NCBI RefSeq assembly: GCF_002327105.1
Contig: NZ_CP023406.1
Span: forward strand, 2,852,001-2,916,000
From: Luteimonas chenhongjianii
GTDB lineage: Bacteria; Pseudomonadota; Gammaproteobacteria; Xanthomonadales; Xanthomonadaceae
Length of the DNA: 64,000 bases
Reading direction: 5' to 3'
Shown: one piece after another, positions 47,772-57,697 of the stretch
How positions within the stretch are numbered: position 1 is the stretch's first letter
How the letters are laid out: every line of letters begins with the position of its first letter
Notes under the pieces: model-generated
What the model was told of the DNA's origin: nothing
Database searches by the model: none
The model's input: only the letters and a program-made list of their open reading frames with translations
Program-made: the position numbers and the translations under genes

Positions 47772-48431
47772 ATGGAACACGACGATCTCAAGGCCGCCTG
47801 GCAATCGCTCGAAGCGCGCATCAGCCGCAGCGACGCGCTGCAGCTGGCGGTCCTGCGCGAGACGCGGCTGGGCCGCGCGCGCAGCCACCTGCGCTTCTTC
47901 AAGCTCGGCCACTGGCTGCAATGCCTGCTCGGGCTCGGCCTGGTCGCGCTGGGCGTGATGTGCTGGACGCGCAATCCCGACATCGCCGGTCTGCTGGCCG
48001 CCGGCATCGCGGTACACGCATTCGGCGTCATCAACATCATCGGCGCGATATCGGCTCTGGTGCTCGCTGCGCGCGTCGACTACAGCGCGCCGGTGCTGCA
48101 GATCCAGCGACGGTTGGCCACCCTGCTGCGGGCCTATGCGCTCAACTCCGCGATCTGCGGACTGCCCTGGTGGATCATGTGGCTGCCGGTCGTGGTCGCA
48201 GTCGCCGGCCTCGACCGCATCCAGCCCGGCGCCGGCACGCCGTCATGGATCGTGTGGAGCCTCGCGATCAGTGCGGCCGGCCTGATCGCGACCGGTATCT
48301 ACGCCATTCGTCATTACCGGCGCATCCTCGGAGCACCGGATGCCGAGACACGCGCCTGCGGCGACGGCGCCGACGGTATCCGCCGCAGCAGGCGCATGCT
48401 TGCCGAAATCGCCGAGTTCGAGGCCCACTGA
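47772..48431 (+). CDS. Membrane protein, probable anti-sigma factor
   Basis: A 219-residue protein. The cytosolic N-terminus (HDDLKAAWQSLEARISRSDAL) precedes four hydrophobic segments. Such position and topology fit an anti-sigma that sequesters the ECF sigma encoded upstream. The ATG at 47772 has AAGGA 8 bases before it, so I prefer it to the overlapping GTG at 47757. No zinc-binding HxxxCxxC motif is seen, so the class is uncertain. Confidence 0.65.
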   Translation: MEHDDLKAAWQSLEARISRSDALQLAVLRETRLGRARSHLRFFKLGHWLQCLLGLGLVALGVMCWTRNPDIAGLLAAGIAVHAFGVINIIGAISALVLAARVDYSAPVLQIQRRLATLLRAYALNSAICGLPWWIMWLPVVVAVAGLDRIQPGAGTPSWIVWSLAISAAGLIATGIYAIRHYRRILGAPDAETRACGDGADGIRRSRRMLAEIAEFEAH

Positions 48432-48507
48432 GCTGGGCAGCCGCGCTGCCCGCCAACGTGTCGCCCTCGACCTGGGCTCGGCCGCGCCATGCAACGGGAT
48501 GCCGCGA

Positions 48508-49083
48508 TCACCCAGGCACGGGTCTGCGCGAGCGACGCCACAGGCGGGATGCCACCGGGTAGATCACGCGGTGGGCCAGCATCGAAACACCAGCCACCAC
48601 GCTCGCGATCATCAGCGGCAACACGGCGCCGAACACGAACGTCATTGCCAGCACGAACCCGAGCACGCATTCGGCGCGATAGCCGGGCAACAGCAGTGCC
48701 AGTCCGAAGGCGGAGAACAGCACCAGGCTGGCAAGGTCCTCGCGCCCCTGCAGGAACGCCGCGGACAGAAGCACACCGGCGATCGCAGCGACTGCGAAAC
48801 CTGCCACTCCCCCCACCATGGCGCGGCGCCTGTCATCGTGACGCGCGATCCGGCGGACACACCGACCCGACGCCCACCAGGCCAGCGCCGGCAACAGCAC
48901 CAGGCCCCAGCCGTTCCAGACGGCGGGCAATCCGGGATCGGCAAGCAGATGGTGGCTGACGATGCCACCGTGCAGATGTTCCCACGCCAGGTGCGCCAGC
49001 TCGGCGACGGCCACAGCAACGACGATCCAGATCCGTGCCGCGCTGGCACGACTCCAAGCTGAAACTTCGATTTCCGGCTGCAT
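48508..49083 (-). CDS. Hypothetical integral membrane protein
   Basis: A 191-residue protein with five to six hydrophobic segments (IWIVVAVAVAELAHLAW, GWGLVLLPALAWWASG, GVAGFAVAAIAGVLLSAAF and others) and a basic C-terminal tail. I recognise no family. It converges on the anti-sigma gene and lies upstream of msrB on the same strand, 92 bases apart; co-transcription is not clear. Confidence 0.7.
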   Translation of the reverse strand: MQPEIEVSAWSRASAARIWIVVAVAVAELAHLAWEHLHGGIVSHHLLADPGLPAVWNGWGLVLLPALAWWASGRCVRRIARHDDRRRAMVGGVAGFAVAAIAGVLLSAAFLQGREDLASLVLFSAFGLALLLPGYRAECVLGFVLAMTFVFGAVLPLMIASVVAGVSMLAHRVIYPVASRLWRRSRRPVPG

Positions 49084-49175
49084 CGCAGTTCTCCCCGAGG
49101 AATGCCGACTCTGCGGGAGGCGGCGACTGCGTACGCGTGAGATCGGTCACCGTGACTTCCGGCAGAACCTGCGCT

Positions 49176-49640
49176 CTAGACGCTGCCAGCTTCCGCACCG
49201 CCGCGCTGCATGGGATCAGGCAGCGGCTCGCCGGCATCGACGAACGACAGCGAGACCGAGTTGAGGCAATGACGCTCGTAGCTCGGCGACGGCCCGTCCG
49301 GGAATACGTGGCCCAGATGGCTGCCGCAGCGGGCGCACACTTCCTCCACCCGGATCATGCCGTGGCTGGTATCGCGGATCAGGCGGATATGCGCGGCATC
49401 GAACGGCGCGAAGAAACTCGGCCAGCCGGTGCCCGAATCGAACTTCGCGCTGGAACGGAACAGCGGCAGCCCGCACAGGCGGCAGCAGTAGGTGCCCTCG
49501 CGCTTGTTGTCGAGGAATACGCCGCAGAACGGCGCTTCGGTCCCATGTTGCAGCAGGACGCGGCGCTCGTCGGCGGAAAGACCCGCCTCAAGCGCGGCGC
49601 GCTGTTCGGGGCTGGGCGGCGTTAGATCGAAGCGGCTCAT
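49176..49640 (-). CDS. msrB: Methionine-R-sulfoxide reductase MsrB
   Basis: A 154-residue MsrB: the zinc-binding Cys pairs YCCRLCG and CARCG, the GTGWPSFFAPFD stretch and RHCLNSVSLSF with the catalytic Cys. It repairs oxidised methionine R-forms in the cytosol with thioredoxin. The start is the ATG at 49640 (MSRFDLTPPS); the frame is open upstream without sense. Confidence 0.95.
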   Translation of the reverse strand: MSRFDLTPPSPEQRAALEAGLSADERRVLLQHGTEAPFCGVFLDNKREGTYCCRLCGLPLFRSSAKFDSGTGWPSFFAPFDAAHIRLIRDTSHGMIRVEEVCARCGSHLGHVFPDGPSPSYERHCLNSVSLSFVDAGEPLPDPMQRGGAEAGSV

Positions 49641-49877
49641 GGCAGTTCCGTGGAAGGCGCGATTGGACGAGATGGTGACGACGGCGCATCCATGCAAGGT
49701 CGGATGCCGTAGCGGCGGGAGAGCGTGGCCGGCTGGCAACGCGCTGCTTCGGCCCGTCCAGGCGGGCCGAGTGTCCGCCGACGTCACATCGCAGGCACGC
49801 GGCCCGGAGCCCGGGTTGGACAGCGCGATGCTGCGCAGGCAACTTAGCGCGCTCTATCGGAACACGGACCCCTTGCA

Positions 49878-50318
49878 ATGAAGATGCGATTCGCAGCGCT
49901 TGCCGCCCTGACCACTGCACTGGCAGCCTGCTCGCCCGCACCCGCACCCGCACCGAAGACGACGGCAGACGCCGTTCCGTCCACGGCAACGGCTCCGGCC
50001 GCCGAGGCCAGCGCCGACTCCGAAGCCACCCGCGCCTACAAGCGCGCCAACGACGCGATGCACGCGGGCATGGGGATGGGATTCACCGGCGACGCCGATG
50101 TCGACTTCATGCGCGGCATGATTCCGCACCACCAGGGCGCAATCGACATGGCCGAGATCGTGCTGGAGTACGGCAAGGACCCGGAAGTGCGCGCACTGGC
50201 GCAGCAGGTCATCGCCGCGCAGAACGAAGAGATCGCGATGATGCAGCGCTGGCTGGAGGCACGTGGCGTTGCCGCCGATGCGCCCGCAGCCGACGACGAC
50301 GCGCACGCGCATCACTGA
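49878..50318 (+). CDS. DUF305-family lipoprotein
   Basis: A 146-residue lipoprotein (MKMRFAALAALTTALAACS, lipobox LAAC) with a Pro/Ala linker and a DUF305 domain: ADVDFMRGMIPHHQGAIDMA and AQQVIAAQNEEIAMMQRW. The HHQGA/Met pattern is linked to metal, often copper, in this ferritin-like family. It ends with His-rich residues (DDDAHAHH). Periplasmic copper handling is an inference. Confidence 0.88.
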   Translation: MKMRFAALAALTTALAACSPAPAPAPKTTADAVPSTATAPAAEASADSEATRAYKRANDAMHAGMGMGFTGDADVDFMRGMIPHHQGAIDMAEIVLEYGKDPEVRALAQQVIAAQNEEIAMMQRWLEARGVAADAPAADDDAHAHH

Positions 50319-50525
50319 GGTCGGCCCGCCAGAGCGCCTGCAACGTCGGGTGCCGGCGGGCTGGTCGCGGCAGACGGGCGGAAGCTTCCGCGCAGCGGGA
50401 ACAGTCGGCCGGCCTGTCTGACCCGGACGGCTCAGCGCTGGGGATGATCCGAGCGATACGCCTGCTGACTCGGCCCGCCCCTGGCAAGCGAGCGCACCGC
50501 GACTGCAATCGCGCGCCCGGCGTCC

Positions 50526-50867
50526 TCAGGACGCCGGGTCGAACATGAACACACGCAGTTCCTGGTCGCACCTGCAGGCCCTGGCCAGACGCGCCGCCCA
50601 CGCCACGGCCGCCTCACGCGTCGGCAGCTCGAGCACGGCGAATCCCCCATCGAGGGGCCGCGCCGCTGCGTAGCCGCCGTCGGTGACCGTGCCATCCGCG
50701 GACACCCGCACCACCGCTGCGCCGGCATCGATGCCGCCCGCGAACACATAGGCGCCGGCGGCCTTCGCCTCTTCGATCACCGCATGCGAGTCGCGCACGA
50801 CGGCGTTCCATTGGTCGTCGGGCACGACCATCGCCGCCGCGGGAAAGGAGATCAGGTATTTGGCCAT
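50526..50867 (-). CDS. YCII-family protein
   Basis: A 113-residue protein of the YCII/DGPF dimeric ferredoxin-like family: MAKYLISFPAAAMVVPDDQW and YAAARPLDGGFAVLELPTREA. Function unknown, perhaps small-molecule metabolism. It is divergent from an alpha/beta-hydrolase gene with 95 bases between the starts; the pair is partly duplicated downstream (51.95-53.24 kb). Confidence 0.82.
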   Translation of the reverse strand: MAKYLISFPAAAMVVPDDQWNAVVRDSHAVIEEAKAAGAYVFAGGIDAGAAVVRVSADGTVTDGGYAAARPLDGGFAVLELPTREAAVAWAARLARACRCDQELRVFMFDPAS

Positions 50868-50951
50868 GCGTGATCCTCGGTGGAGCAAACCGGTGCGGCG
50901 GGCTTTCTCTTGCGCCAGGCGCGGGCCGCGTGATCTCGGCCCACGCGGGAT

Positions 50952-50957
50952 TATCAT
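50952..50957 (+). promoter_or_regulatory. -10 element close to the hydrolase start
   Basis: TATCAT is 5 bases before the ATG at 50963, implying a leaderless or nearly leaderless transcript. The same arrangement is kept in the decayed copy near 52112. Confidence 0.4.
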
Positions 50958-50962
50958 GCGCG

Positions 50963-51862
50963 ATGCACAACGTTATCGGTTCGTTGCTTCGCGAGCGCCT
51001 CCGGCTTGCGGCCCCCGCCCCCATCGCATTCGAGCGGGGCCGCGTCGACGCCTTCGACGGTTTCAACCGCGAGCGGATCGAGTACCGCGGACTCGAAGGC
51101 GACGTCATTCCTGCATTCCTGTTCAAGCCGACGGGGCGCCGCGCGCAAGGCGGCGTGGTGGTCTTCCACCAGCACAACGGCGAGTTCCACTTCGGCAAGA
51201 GCGAAGTCGCCGGCGATGTCGGCAGCCCATTCCAGGCATTTGGCCCGGCGCTCGCGCGTCGTGGCCTCGCCATCCTCGCCCCGGATGCACTCACGTTCGA
51301 GGATCGCCGAGGCGAGATCCGCGGCGTGGAGCCGCACGATTACGACTGGCTGCAGCACTACAGCGCCATGAGCTATCGCCTGCTGGACGGCGACACGCTG
51401 ATGCGCAAGGGGCTCGACGACGCCCAGCGGGCGCTGAGCGTGCTGATCGACGCAGCCGAGGTGGACGAACGCCATGTGGGAATCGCGGGACATTCGTACG
51501 GCGGCTACACGGCGCTCTACCACGCCGCCGTCGATCCGCGATGCCGCTTCGCCTGCATCAGCGGCGCGGTCTGCAGCTTCAAAACCCGCCGCCGCGAAGA
51601 GACCGGCATCACCCTGTTCGAAGCCGTACCCGGCCTCGCGCAGCTGGTCGAAACGCACGACGTGCTGGCGGCCATCGGCCCGCGCCCGACGCTGGTCGTG
51701 TCGGGGACCGAGGACAAGTATTCGCGCGACGCGGATCAGGTCGTGGCCAAGGTAGCCGAAGACTTCATCACCGAGCTGCGCGTCGAGCGCGGACATGCGC
51801 TCGACCAAGAAAGATTTGATGCGATTGCCGAGTGGATTGTCGGCCGCGTGCCGCACCAGTGA
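50963..51862 (+). CDS. Alpha/beta hydrolase (dienelactone hydrolase-like)
   Basis: A 299-residue cytosolic hydrolase: oxyanion-side VVVFHQHNGEFHFG, nucleophile GHSYGGY (Ser), SGTEDKYSRDADQ (Asp), and the ERGHAL His. The substrate is not known. It shares a divergent promoter region with the YCII gene. The start ATG at 50963 is 5 bases downstream of a TATCAT -10, which makes a leaderless message possible. Confidence 0.88.
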   Translation: MHNVIGSLLRERLRLAAPAPIAFERGRVDAFDGFNRERIEYRGLEGDVIPAFLFKPTGRRAQGGVVVFHQHNGEFHFGKSEVAGDVGSPFQAFGPALARRGLAILAPDALTFEDRRGEIRGVEPHDYDWLQHYSAMSYRLLDGDTLMRKGLDDAQRALSVLIDAAEVDERHVGIAGHSYGGYTALYHAAVDPRCRFACISGAVCSFKTRRREETGITLFEAVPGLAQLVETHDVLAAIGPRPTLVVSGTEDKYSRDADQVVAKVAEDFITELRVERGHALDQERFDAIAEWIVGRVPHQ

Positions 51863-51922
51863 CGTCGATCAACTGGCGCACGCGTTGCTACTTAGTCGCC
51901 TGCCTTCAGAACAAGCAGCCCA

Positions 51923-51949
51923 GGTAAGTGAACCTGACCCCGTTAGTTT
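51923..51949. repeat. Interspersed motif, copy 1
   Basis: GGTAAGTGAACCTGACCCCG followed by TTAGTT. It is identical to copy 2b at 52917-52943 over 26 bases. It marks the junction where the decayed second YCII/hydrolase copy begins. Confidence 0.75.
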
Positions 51950-52054
51950 GTTCGCCTCTTCGATCACCGCATGCGACTCGCGTACGACAGCGTTCCATTG
52001 CTCGTCGGGCACGACCATCGCCGCCGCGGGAAAGGAGATCAGGTATTTGGCCAT
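51950..52054 (-). pseudogene. Truncated YCII gene, copy B
   Basis: Its start ATG (52054) and first 35 codons match the YCII gene at 50526-50867 (MAKYLISFPAAAMVVPDEQW and on, with substitutions D to E and D to E). It then stops aligning exactly at the interspersed motif. The intact part is 105 bases; the 3' two-thirds are absent. Confidence 0.85.
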
Positions 52055-52123
52055 GCGTGATCCTCGGTAGAGCAAACCAGTGCCGCGGGCTCTCTCTTGC
52101 GCCAGGCGGGATTATCATGCGCG

Positions 52124-52312
52124 ATGCACAACGCTATCGGTTCGATGCTTCGCGAACGCCTCCGGCTCGCGGCCCCCGCTCCCCTCGCATTCGAGCGCGG
52201 CCGGATCGACGCCTTCCACGGTTTCAGCCGCGAGCGGATCGAGTACCGCGGACTCGAAGGTGATGTCATTTCCGTGATGCCGCTTCGCCTGCATCAGCGG
52301 CGCGGTGTGTAG
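52124..52312 (+). pseudogene. Truncated hydrolase gene, copy B (N-terminal)
   Basis: The first 50 codons match the hydrolase at 50963 (MHNAIGSMLRERLRLAAPAP onward). At about 52270 it jumps to sequence equivalent to 51538-51575 (GATGCCGCTTCGCCTGCATC) in another frame, a deletion of about 420 bases relative to the full copy, and soon ends. The remainder of the gene continues as fragment C at 52944. Confidence 0.85.
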
Positions 52313-52357
52313 CCCACTAGTCCCAACACGGGCGCGCCCCAAGGCCTCGTCAGCCCA

Positions 52358-52717
52358 TCAGCCCAAATCGGATGCCTCATAGAGCGGGCGGATCTCGATC
52401 TCGCTCGGTCCGGGCATCGGATTCGGGCAGCGCTTTACCCAGGCGACCGCTTCGTCCAGGTCTTCGACCTCCCACAGCCAGAAGCCGGCCACCAGTTCCT
52501 TGGTTTCGGCGAACGGTCCATCGACGACGGTGCGCTCCGCGCCCGAAAACAGGACGCGCTTGCCCTGAGAGGTCGGCTTCAGCCCATCACCGCCTTTGAG
52601 GATGCCCGCGTCAATCAGCGCCTCGTTGTACCGTCCCATCGCCTCGAACATCTCGGGCGTGGGAAGCATCCCCGCTTCGCTGTCCTGCGTGGCCTTCACC
52701 AACACCATCACACGCAT
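52358..52717 (-). CDS. DGPF/YCII-type protein
   Basis: A 119-residue protein of the DGPF (YCII-related) family: VMVLVKATQDSEAGML, then VDGPFAETKELVAGFWLW and IEIRPLYEASDLG. AAGGAG lies 7 bases before the ATG. Such genes often neighbour sigma factors or DHFR-like genes. Here it is inserted between the two halves of the decayed hydrolase copy, so it likely arrived with that rearrangement. Confidence 0.88.
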   Translation of the reverse strand: MRVMVLVKATQDSEAGMLPTPEMFEAMGRYNEALIDAGILKGGDGLKPTSQGKRVLFSGAERTVVDGPFAETKELVAGFWLWEVEDLDEAVAWVKRCPNPMPGPSEIEIRPLYEASDLG

Positions 52718-52883
52718 CGTCGTCTCCTTCTGGCGGCGAATCGATGCCGCCTTGTCCTGGTACGACGATCAACGCCTGACCAAATCGACATCCCGATGCA
52801 CTAAGCACTCGATGCGGGGACTCGATCTCGGTCAATGCACCTCGGACCGCTAAGGCGGGGAATCTACAGATTCGCTCCACGTG

Positions 52884-52943
52884 CAAGTACGTGAACCTGG
52901 CACCGCTATCTGGCCAAGGTAAGTGAACCTGACCCCGTTAGTT
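52884..52943. repeat. Interspersed motif, tandem copies 2a and 2b
   Basis: Copy 2b (52917-52943) equals copy 1. Copy 2a (52884-52910) is a diverged version (CAAGTACGTGAACCTGGCAC and on). They flank the start of hydrolase fragment C. Confidence 0.7.
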
Positions 52944-53244
52944 CAGCGCGGCGTGCAGCTTCGAAACCCGCCGCCGCGAAGAGACCGGCATCACCCTGTT
53001 TGAAGCCGTACCCGGCCTCCCGCAGTTGGTCGACACGCACGACGTGCTGGCGGCCATCGGCCCGCGCCCGACGCTGGTCGTGTCGGGGACCGAGGACAAA
53101 TACTCGCGCGATGCGGGTCAGGTGGTGGCCAGGGTCGCCGGAGACTTCATCACCGAGCTGCGCGTCGAGCGTGGATATGCGCTCGATCAGGGAAGATTCG
53201 ATGCGATTGTCGAGTGGATTGTCGGCGGCGTGTCGCACCAGTAA
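52944..53244 (+). pseudogene. Hydrolase gene fragment C (C-terminal part)
   Basis: About 300 bases match the end of the hydrolase at 50963-51862, from the CSFKTRRREETGITLFEAVP segment through SGTEDKYSRDA to the GGVSHQ stop. Together with fragment B it makes one broken second copy. Similarity continues about 50 bases past the stop. Confidence 0.85.
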
Positions 53245-53348
53245 CGTCGATCAACCGGCGCACCCTTTATTGCTGGTGACCTGCCCCTCTGAAGACAAGC
53301 TACCAAGAGAAGGGAGGCCGACCCTATCAGGCCAAACGTCACTCGGGC

Positions 53349-53370
53349 CAAGTGACTCTGGACCCATTAT
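53349..53370. repeat. Interspersed motif, diverged copy 3
   Basis: CAAGTGACTCTGGACCCATT then AT. It overlaps the last bases of the PIN-like gene, whose stop codon lies within it. Resembles copies 1 and 2 with substitutions. Confidence 0.5.
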
Positions 53371-54104
53371 TCCTTCGACTTCATGTCAAGAAGATCGTGG
53401 TCATCGCAGCGAGCGATAGCCACAAGATCTGACGGATAGATTGGACGCGAGAGCAGAGAAACACGTGACGTGCGAGTCATCGCATTGACAAAACGCTTGT
53501 CCAACGTCAGAAAAAAATCGATCCCACTACGCTCGGCTGTCCAAAGGTGCCATGCGTCGACGTACTGGGACTCGGTGAGACATGAGCAGATCTCAGCGAA
53601 ACGTCCGAACTCTTCAACACTTTGCAGCTCGAACTTGGTTAATGGCCACCTGCGAAGATTCTGCAGGTCGCCGCGCCTATTGGCTTCCAGCAGCATTTTA
53701 AAGAAATCTGTCTGGCACTCCTTCGAATTGTAAGTATTCGACGGCAAAGACATCAATCGACTTCTTTCGATGGGAGATGGGACATAGCGGAATCTGATCT
53801 TCGATAGAAGATCACCTGCCAGCCCTTGACCGACCTGCCAACCACGCATCTCTTCACTGAGCAGCTCGGCGCTCTTGAACAGAGCCAGCCAACCCGATCT
53901 TTCCAGCATGCAAAGTTCCGGCAGGATGGCCACCTCTTCTGCCTTCCAACCCTTGGGCATTTCTCGCGGGAGGACCTGGGCTACATGGAATTTTTGAGCG
54001 CGCCCCTCAGACTCGATGGTGTGCGCGGTCTTCACCCGAGTGGATTGCGTCATCCAGCGCAGCAACGATACGTCCAGCAACGCAGTTGTTTCCCTTGTCG
54101 CCAT
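53367..54104 (-). CDS. PIN-domain-like protein in a low-GC island
   Basis: A 245-residue protein. An N-terminal TTALLDVSLLRWMTQ (Asp) and a C-terminal YVDAWHLWTAERSGIDFFLT followed by LDKRF fit the first and last acidic motifs of PIN-type nucleases. The middle 150 residues match nothing I know. Base composition is about 42-53% GC in the three lines I counted, well below the neighbourhood. If a nuclease, it could be a toxin, but no intact antitoxin gene adjoins it. The start is the ATG at 54104; upstream a possible partner ends 2 bases before. Recent acquisition is likely. Confidence 0.55.
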   Translation of the reverse strand: MATRETTALLDVSLLRWMTQSTRVKTAHTIESEGRAQKFHVAQVLPREMPKGWKAEEVAILPELCMLERSGWLALFKSAELLSEEMRGWQVGQGLAGDLLSKIRFRYVPSPIERSRLMSLPSNTYNSKECQTDFFKMLLEANRRGDLQNLRRWPLTKFELQSVEEFGRFAEICSCLTESQYVDAWHLWTAERSGIDFFLTLDKRFVNAMTRTSRVSLLSRPIYPSDLVAIARCDDHDLLDMKSKE

Positions 54105-54106
54105 AT

Positions 54107-54325
54107 TCAATGTCGACCTCCAATCTCAGCTGCGTTGAGGAATGGCACGCCCCCTTCCGAGCTGCAATTCTTATGCTCTTCCCAAGCCCGTCCAAGTGCC
54201 ACCAGCATTTGGAGCCGCTTGGCGCTTCTTCCAAGGCTGGGGACGGCGACACGGCGTCCTTTGGGCTCCCACCCCGGAAACCGTCCTCTGCGCTTACTCG
54301 CATGAAGCGTGTGCCGGCGGGTTGC
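54107..54325 (-). other. Possible remnant of a partner gene upstream of the PIN-like gene
   Basis: The last 72 codons of a frame ending 2 bases before the PIN-like ATG translate to a basic, Trp-containing sequence (FPGWEPKGRRVAVPSLG, LGRAWEEHKNCSSEGG). Such spacing is typical for coupled toxin-antitoxin genes. No start codon with sense upstream was found, so it would be 5'-truncated. Could be chance. Confidence 0.3.
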
Positions 54326-54407
54326 AAAATCCGCATCATTTCCGTGCGTATCAGAGAATTCTCCGCTCCCGCTGGCGGTTCGCGCCTGACGGAAGCGGCT
54401 TTCGCTC

Positions 54408-55090
54408 CTATGCTGTGCCCGAAATGTCCTGCCCCCCCTTCCCCGCCACAATCTCCCCCAACGCCCTTTCGAACACCTCCACCGGCTGCCCACCCGAGAT
54501 CAGGTGCTGCTGGTCGATGATGGTCGCCGGCACGCTGTTGATGCCGCTGCGGATGAAGAACTGCTCTTCGGCTCGCACCTCGTCCGCATACTCGCCGGAC
54601 GCCAGCACTGCGGCGGCGCGCTCGGCATCCAGTCCCACGCTTGCCGCGATGCGCACGAGCGTTGCGTGATCGCTGACGTTCTCGCCGTCCCCGTGATACG
54701 CCTGCAGCAGCGCACGCTTGAGATCCAGCTGACGACCTGCGATGCCGGCCCAATGCAGCAGGCGATGCGCGTCGAAGGTGTTCCAGATGCGCTGCCGCTC
54801 GCCGAAGGTGAAGCCGACCTCGGCGCCGCGCGCGGCGATGTTGGCGCGGGCAGCAGCGAGCTGTTCGGCCGACATGCCGTACTTGCGCTGCAGGTGCTCG
54901 GCGATGTCCTCGCCTTCCGGCGCCATCTGCGGGTTGAGTTCGAACGGGCGCACGTGGAATTCGACGTCCACGTTGTCGGGCAGGCGCGCGAGCGCCTGTT
55001 CCAGGGCGGCCAGGCCGATGGCGCACCAGGGGCAGACGACATCGGAGACGAAATCGATGCGCAGCGGCACGCGGCCGGCGGGCACGGCGC

Positions 55091-55094
<4 letters not shown>
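54408..55094 (-). CDS. DsbA/FrnE-family thioredoxin-fold oxidoreductase
   Basis: A 228-residue cytosolic protein of the FrnE/DsbA-like group: the active site is CPWC ([14 protein letters not shown]), then [16 protein letters not shown] and the [11 protein letters not shown] cis-Pro loop. It may act in disulfide handling or as an isomerase-like enzyme. The ATG overlaps the hutU stop (ATGA), so they are translationally coupled. A functional link to histidine breakdown is not known. Confidence 0.9.
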
Positions 55095-56767
<1,673 letters not shown>

Positions 56768-56859
56768 TGCGGCATTCCGTTGGAGACGATGCGGCGATTA
56801 TCGCACCGGCCCGCAGGGCGGCTGGTGCGCCGCGGCGTGGCGCCGGCGCGGCGCCGCCG

Positions 56860-56865
56860 TATCCT
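56860..56865 (+). promoter_or_regulatory. -10 element close to the ThuA-domain gene
   Basis: TATCCT, 7 bases before the ATG at 56873. Same close spacing as before the 58179 and 60087 genes. Suggests leaderless or very short leader. Confidence 0.4.
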
Positions 56866-56872
56866 TCGCGGC

Positions 56873-57646
56873 ATGACACCACGCCACGTTTTCCTCGCTG
56901 CCGCCTGCACGGCCGCACTCGCCGCCTGCGCAACGCCCACGACGCCTTCCGCCCCGGCCCCATCCGCATCGAAAGCAGGCCCCGACGCGCCGCGCGTGCT
57001 GGTGTTCTCGCGCACGGCCGGGTTTCGCCACGATTCGATCCCGGTGGCGATCGAAACGCTGAAGATGCTCGGCGCGCAGGCCGGCATCGCTGTGGACGCG
57101 AGCGAGGACGCCGCGCTGTTCGATGACGCCACGCTGGCCACCTACACCGCGGTGGTGTTCAACAGCACCACGCGCGAAGTGCTCGATGCCTCGCAGCAGG
57201 CAGCGTTCGAACGCTATATGGAAGCGGGTGGCGGCTTCATGGGCGTGCATGCCGCCGCCGACAGCGGCTACACCTGGCCGTGGTACGGCGACCTCGTCGG
57301 CGCGTGGTTCGCGCGACATCCCGAGGGCCTGCAGTCGGTGCGCGTGGTGTTCGAGGGCGACGCCGGCCCCGACGGCGCGCGCGAGTGGCAGGTGACCGAC
57401 GAGATCTACGACTACCGGCGCAATCCCCGGCCCAGGGTGCGGGTGACGGCCTCGATCGACCCGGCCTCGCATCCCGACGGCCGCATGGGCGACGACCACC
57501 CGATCGCCTGGTGTCATCGCAATGCCGGCGGACCGGCCTGGTACACGGGGCTGGGCCATGACCCGGCGCTCTACGCCGACCCGGTGTTCCGCGCCCAGCT
57601 GCTGCGCGGCCTGGAGTTCACCACCGGCCGCCGCGCGGAGTGTTGA
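56873..57646 (+). CDS. ThuA-domain lipoprotein
   Basis: A 257-residue lipoprotein (MTPRHVFLAAACTAALAAC, lipobox LAAC) with a ThuA/trehalose-utilisation-like fold of the glutamine amidotransferase class: VLVFSRTAGFRHDSI, AVVFNSTTREVLD, GGGFMGVHAAADSGYTWPWY and a HPDGRMGDDHPIAWCH segment. It may act on sugars; the substrate is unknown. It ends at a terminator shared with a small convergent gene. Confidence 0.85.
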   Translation: MTPRHVFLAAACTAALAACATPTTPSAPAPSASKAGPDAPRVLVFSRTAGFRHDSIPVAIETLKMLGAQAGIAVDASEDAALFDDATLATYTAVVFNSTTREVLDASQQAAFERYMEAGGGFMGVHAAADSGYTWPWYGDLVGAWFARHPEGLQSVRVVFEGDAGPDGAREWQVTDEIYDYRRNPRPRVRVTASIDPASHPDGRMGDDHPIAWCHRNAGGPAWYTGLGHDPALYADPVFRAQLLRGLEFTTGRRAEC

Positions 57647-57655
57647 GCGGACACG

Positions 57656-57683
57656 GAAACGCCCGGCCGTAACCGGGCGTTTC
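57656..57683. terminator. Bidirectional terminator
   Basis: An 11-bp stem (57656-57666 with 57673-57683) and 6-base loop between the convergent ThuA and small-protein genes. TTTC follows on the plus strand. Confidence 0.7.
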
Positions 57684-57697
57684 GATGCAGCGTGGGA

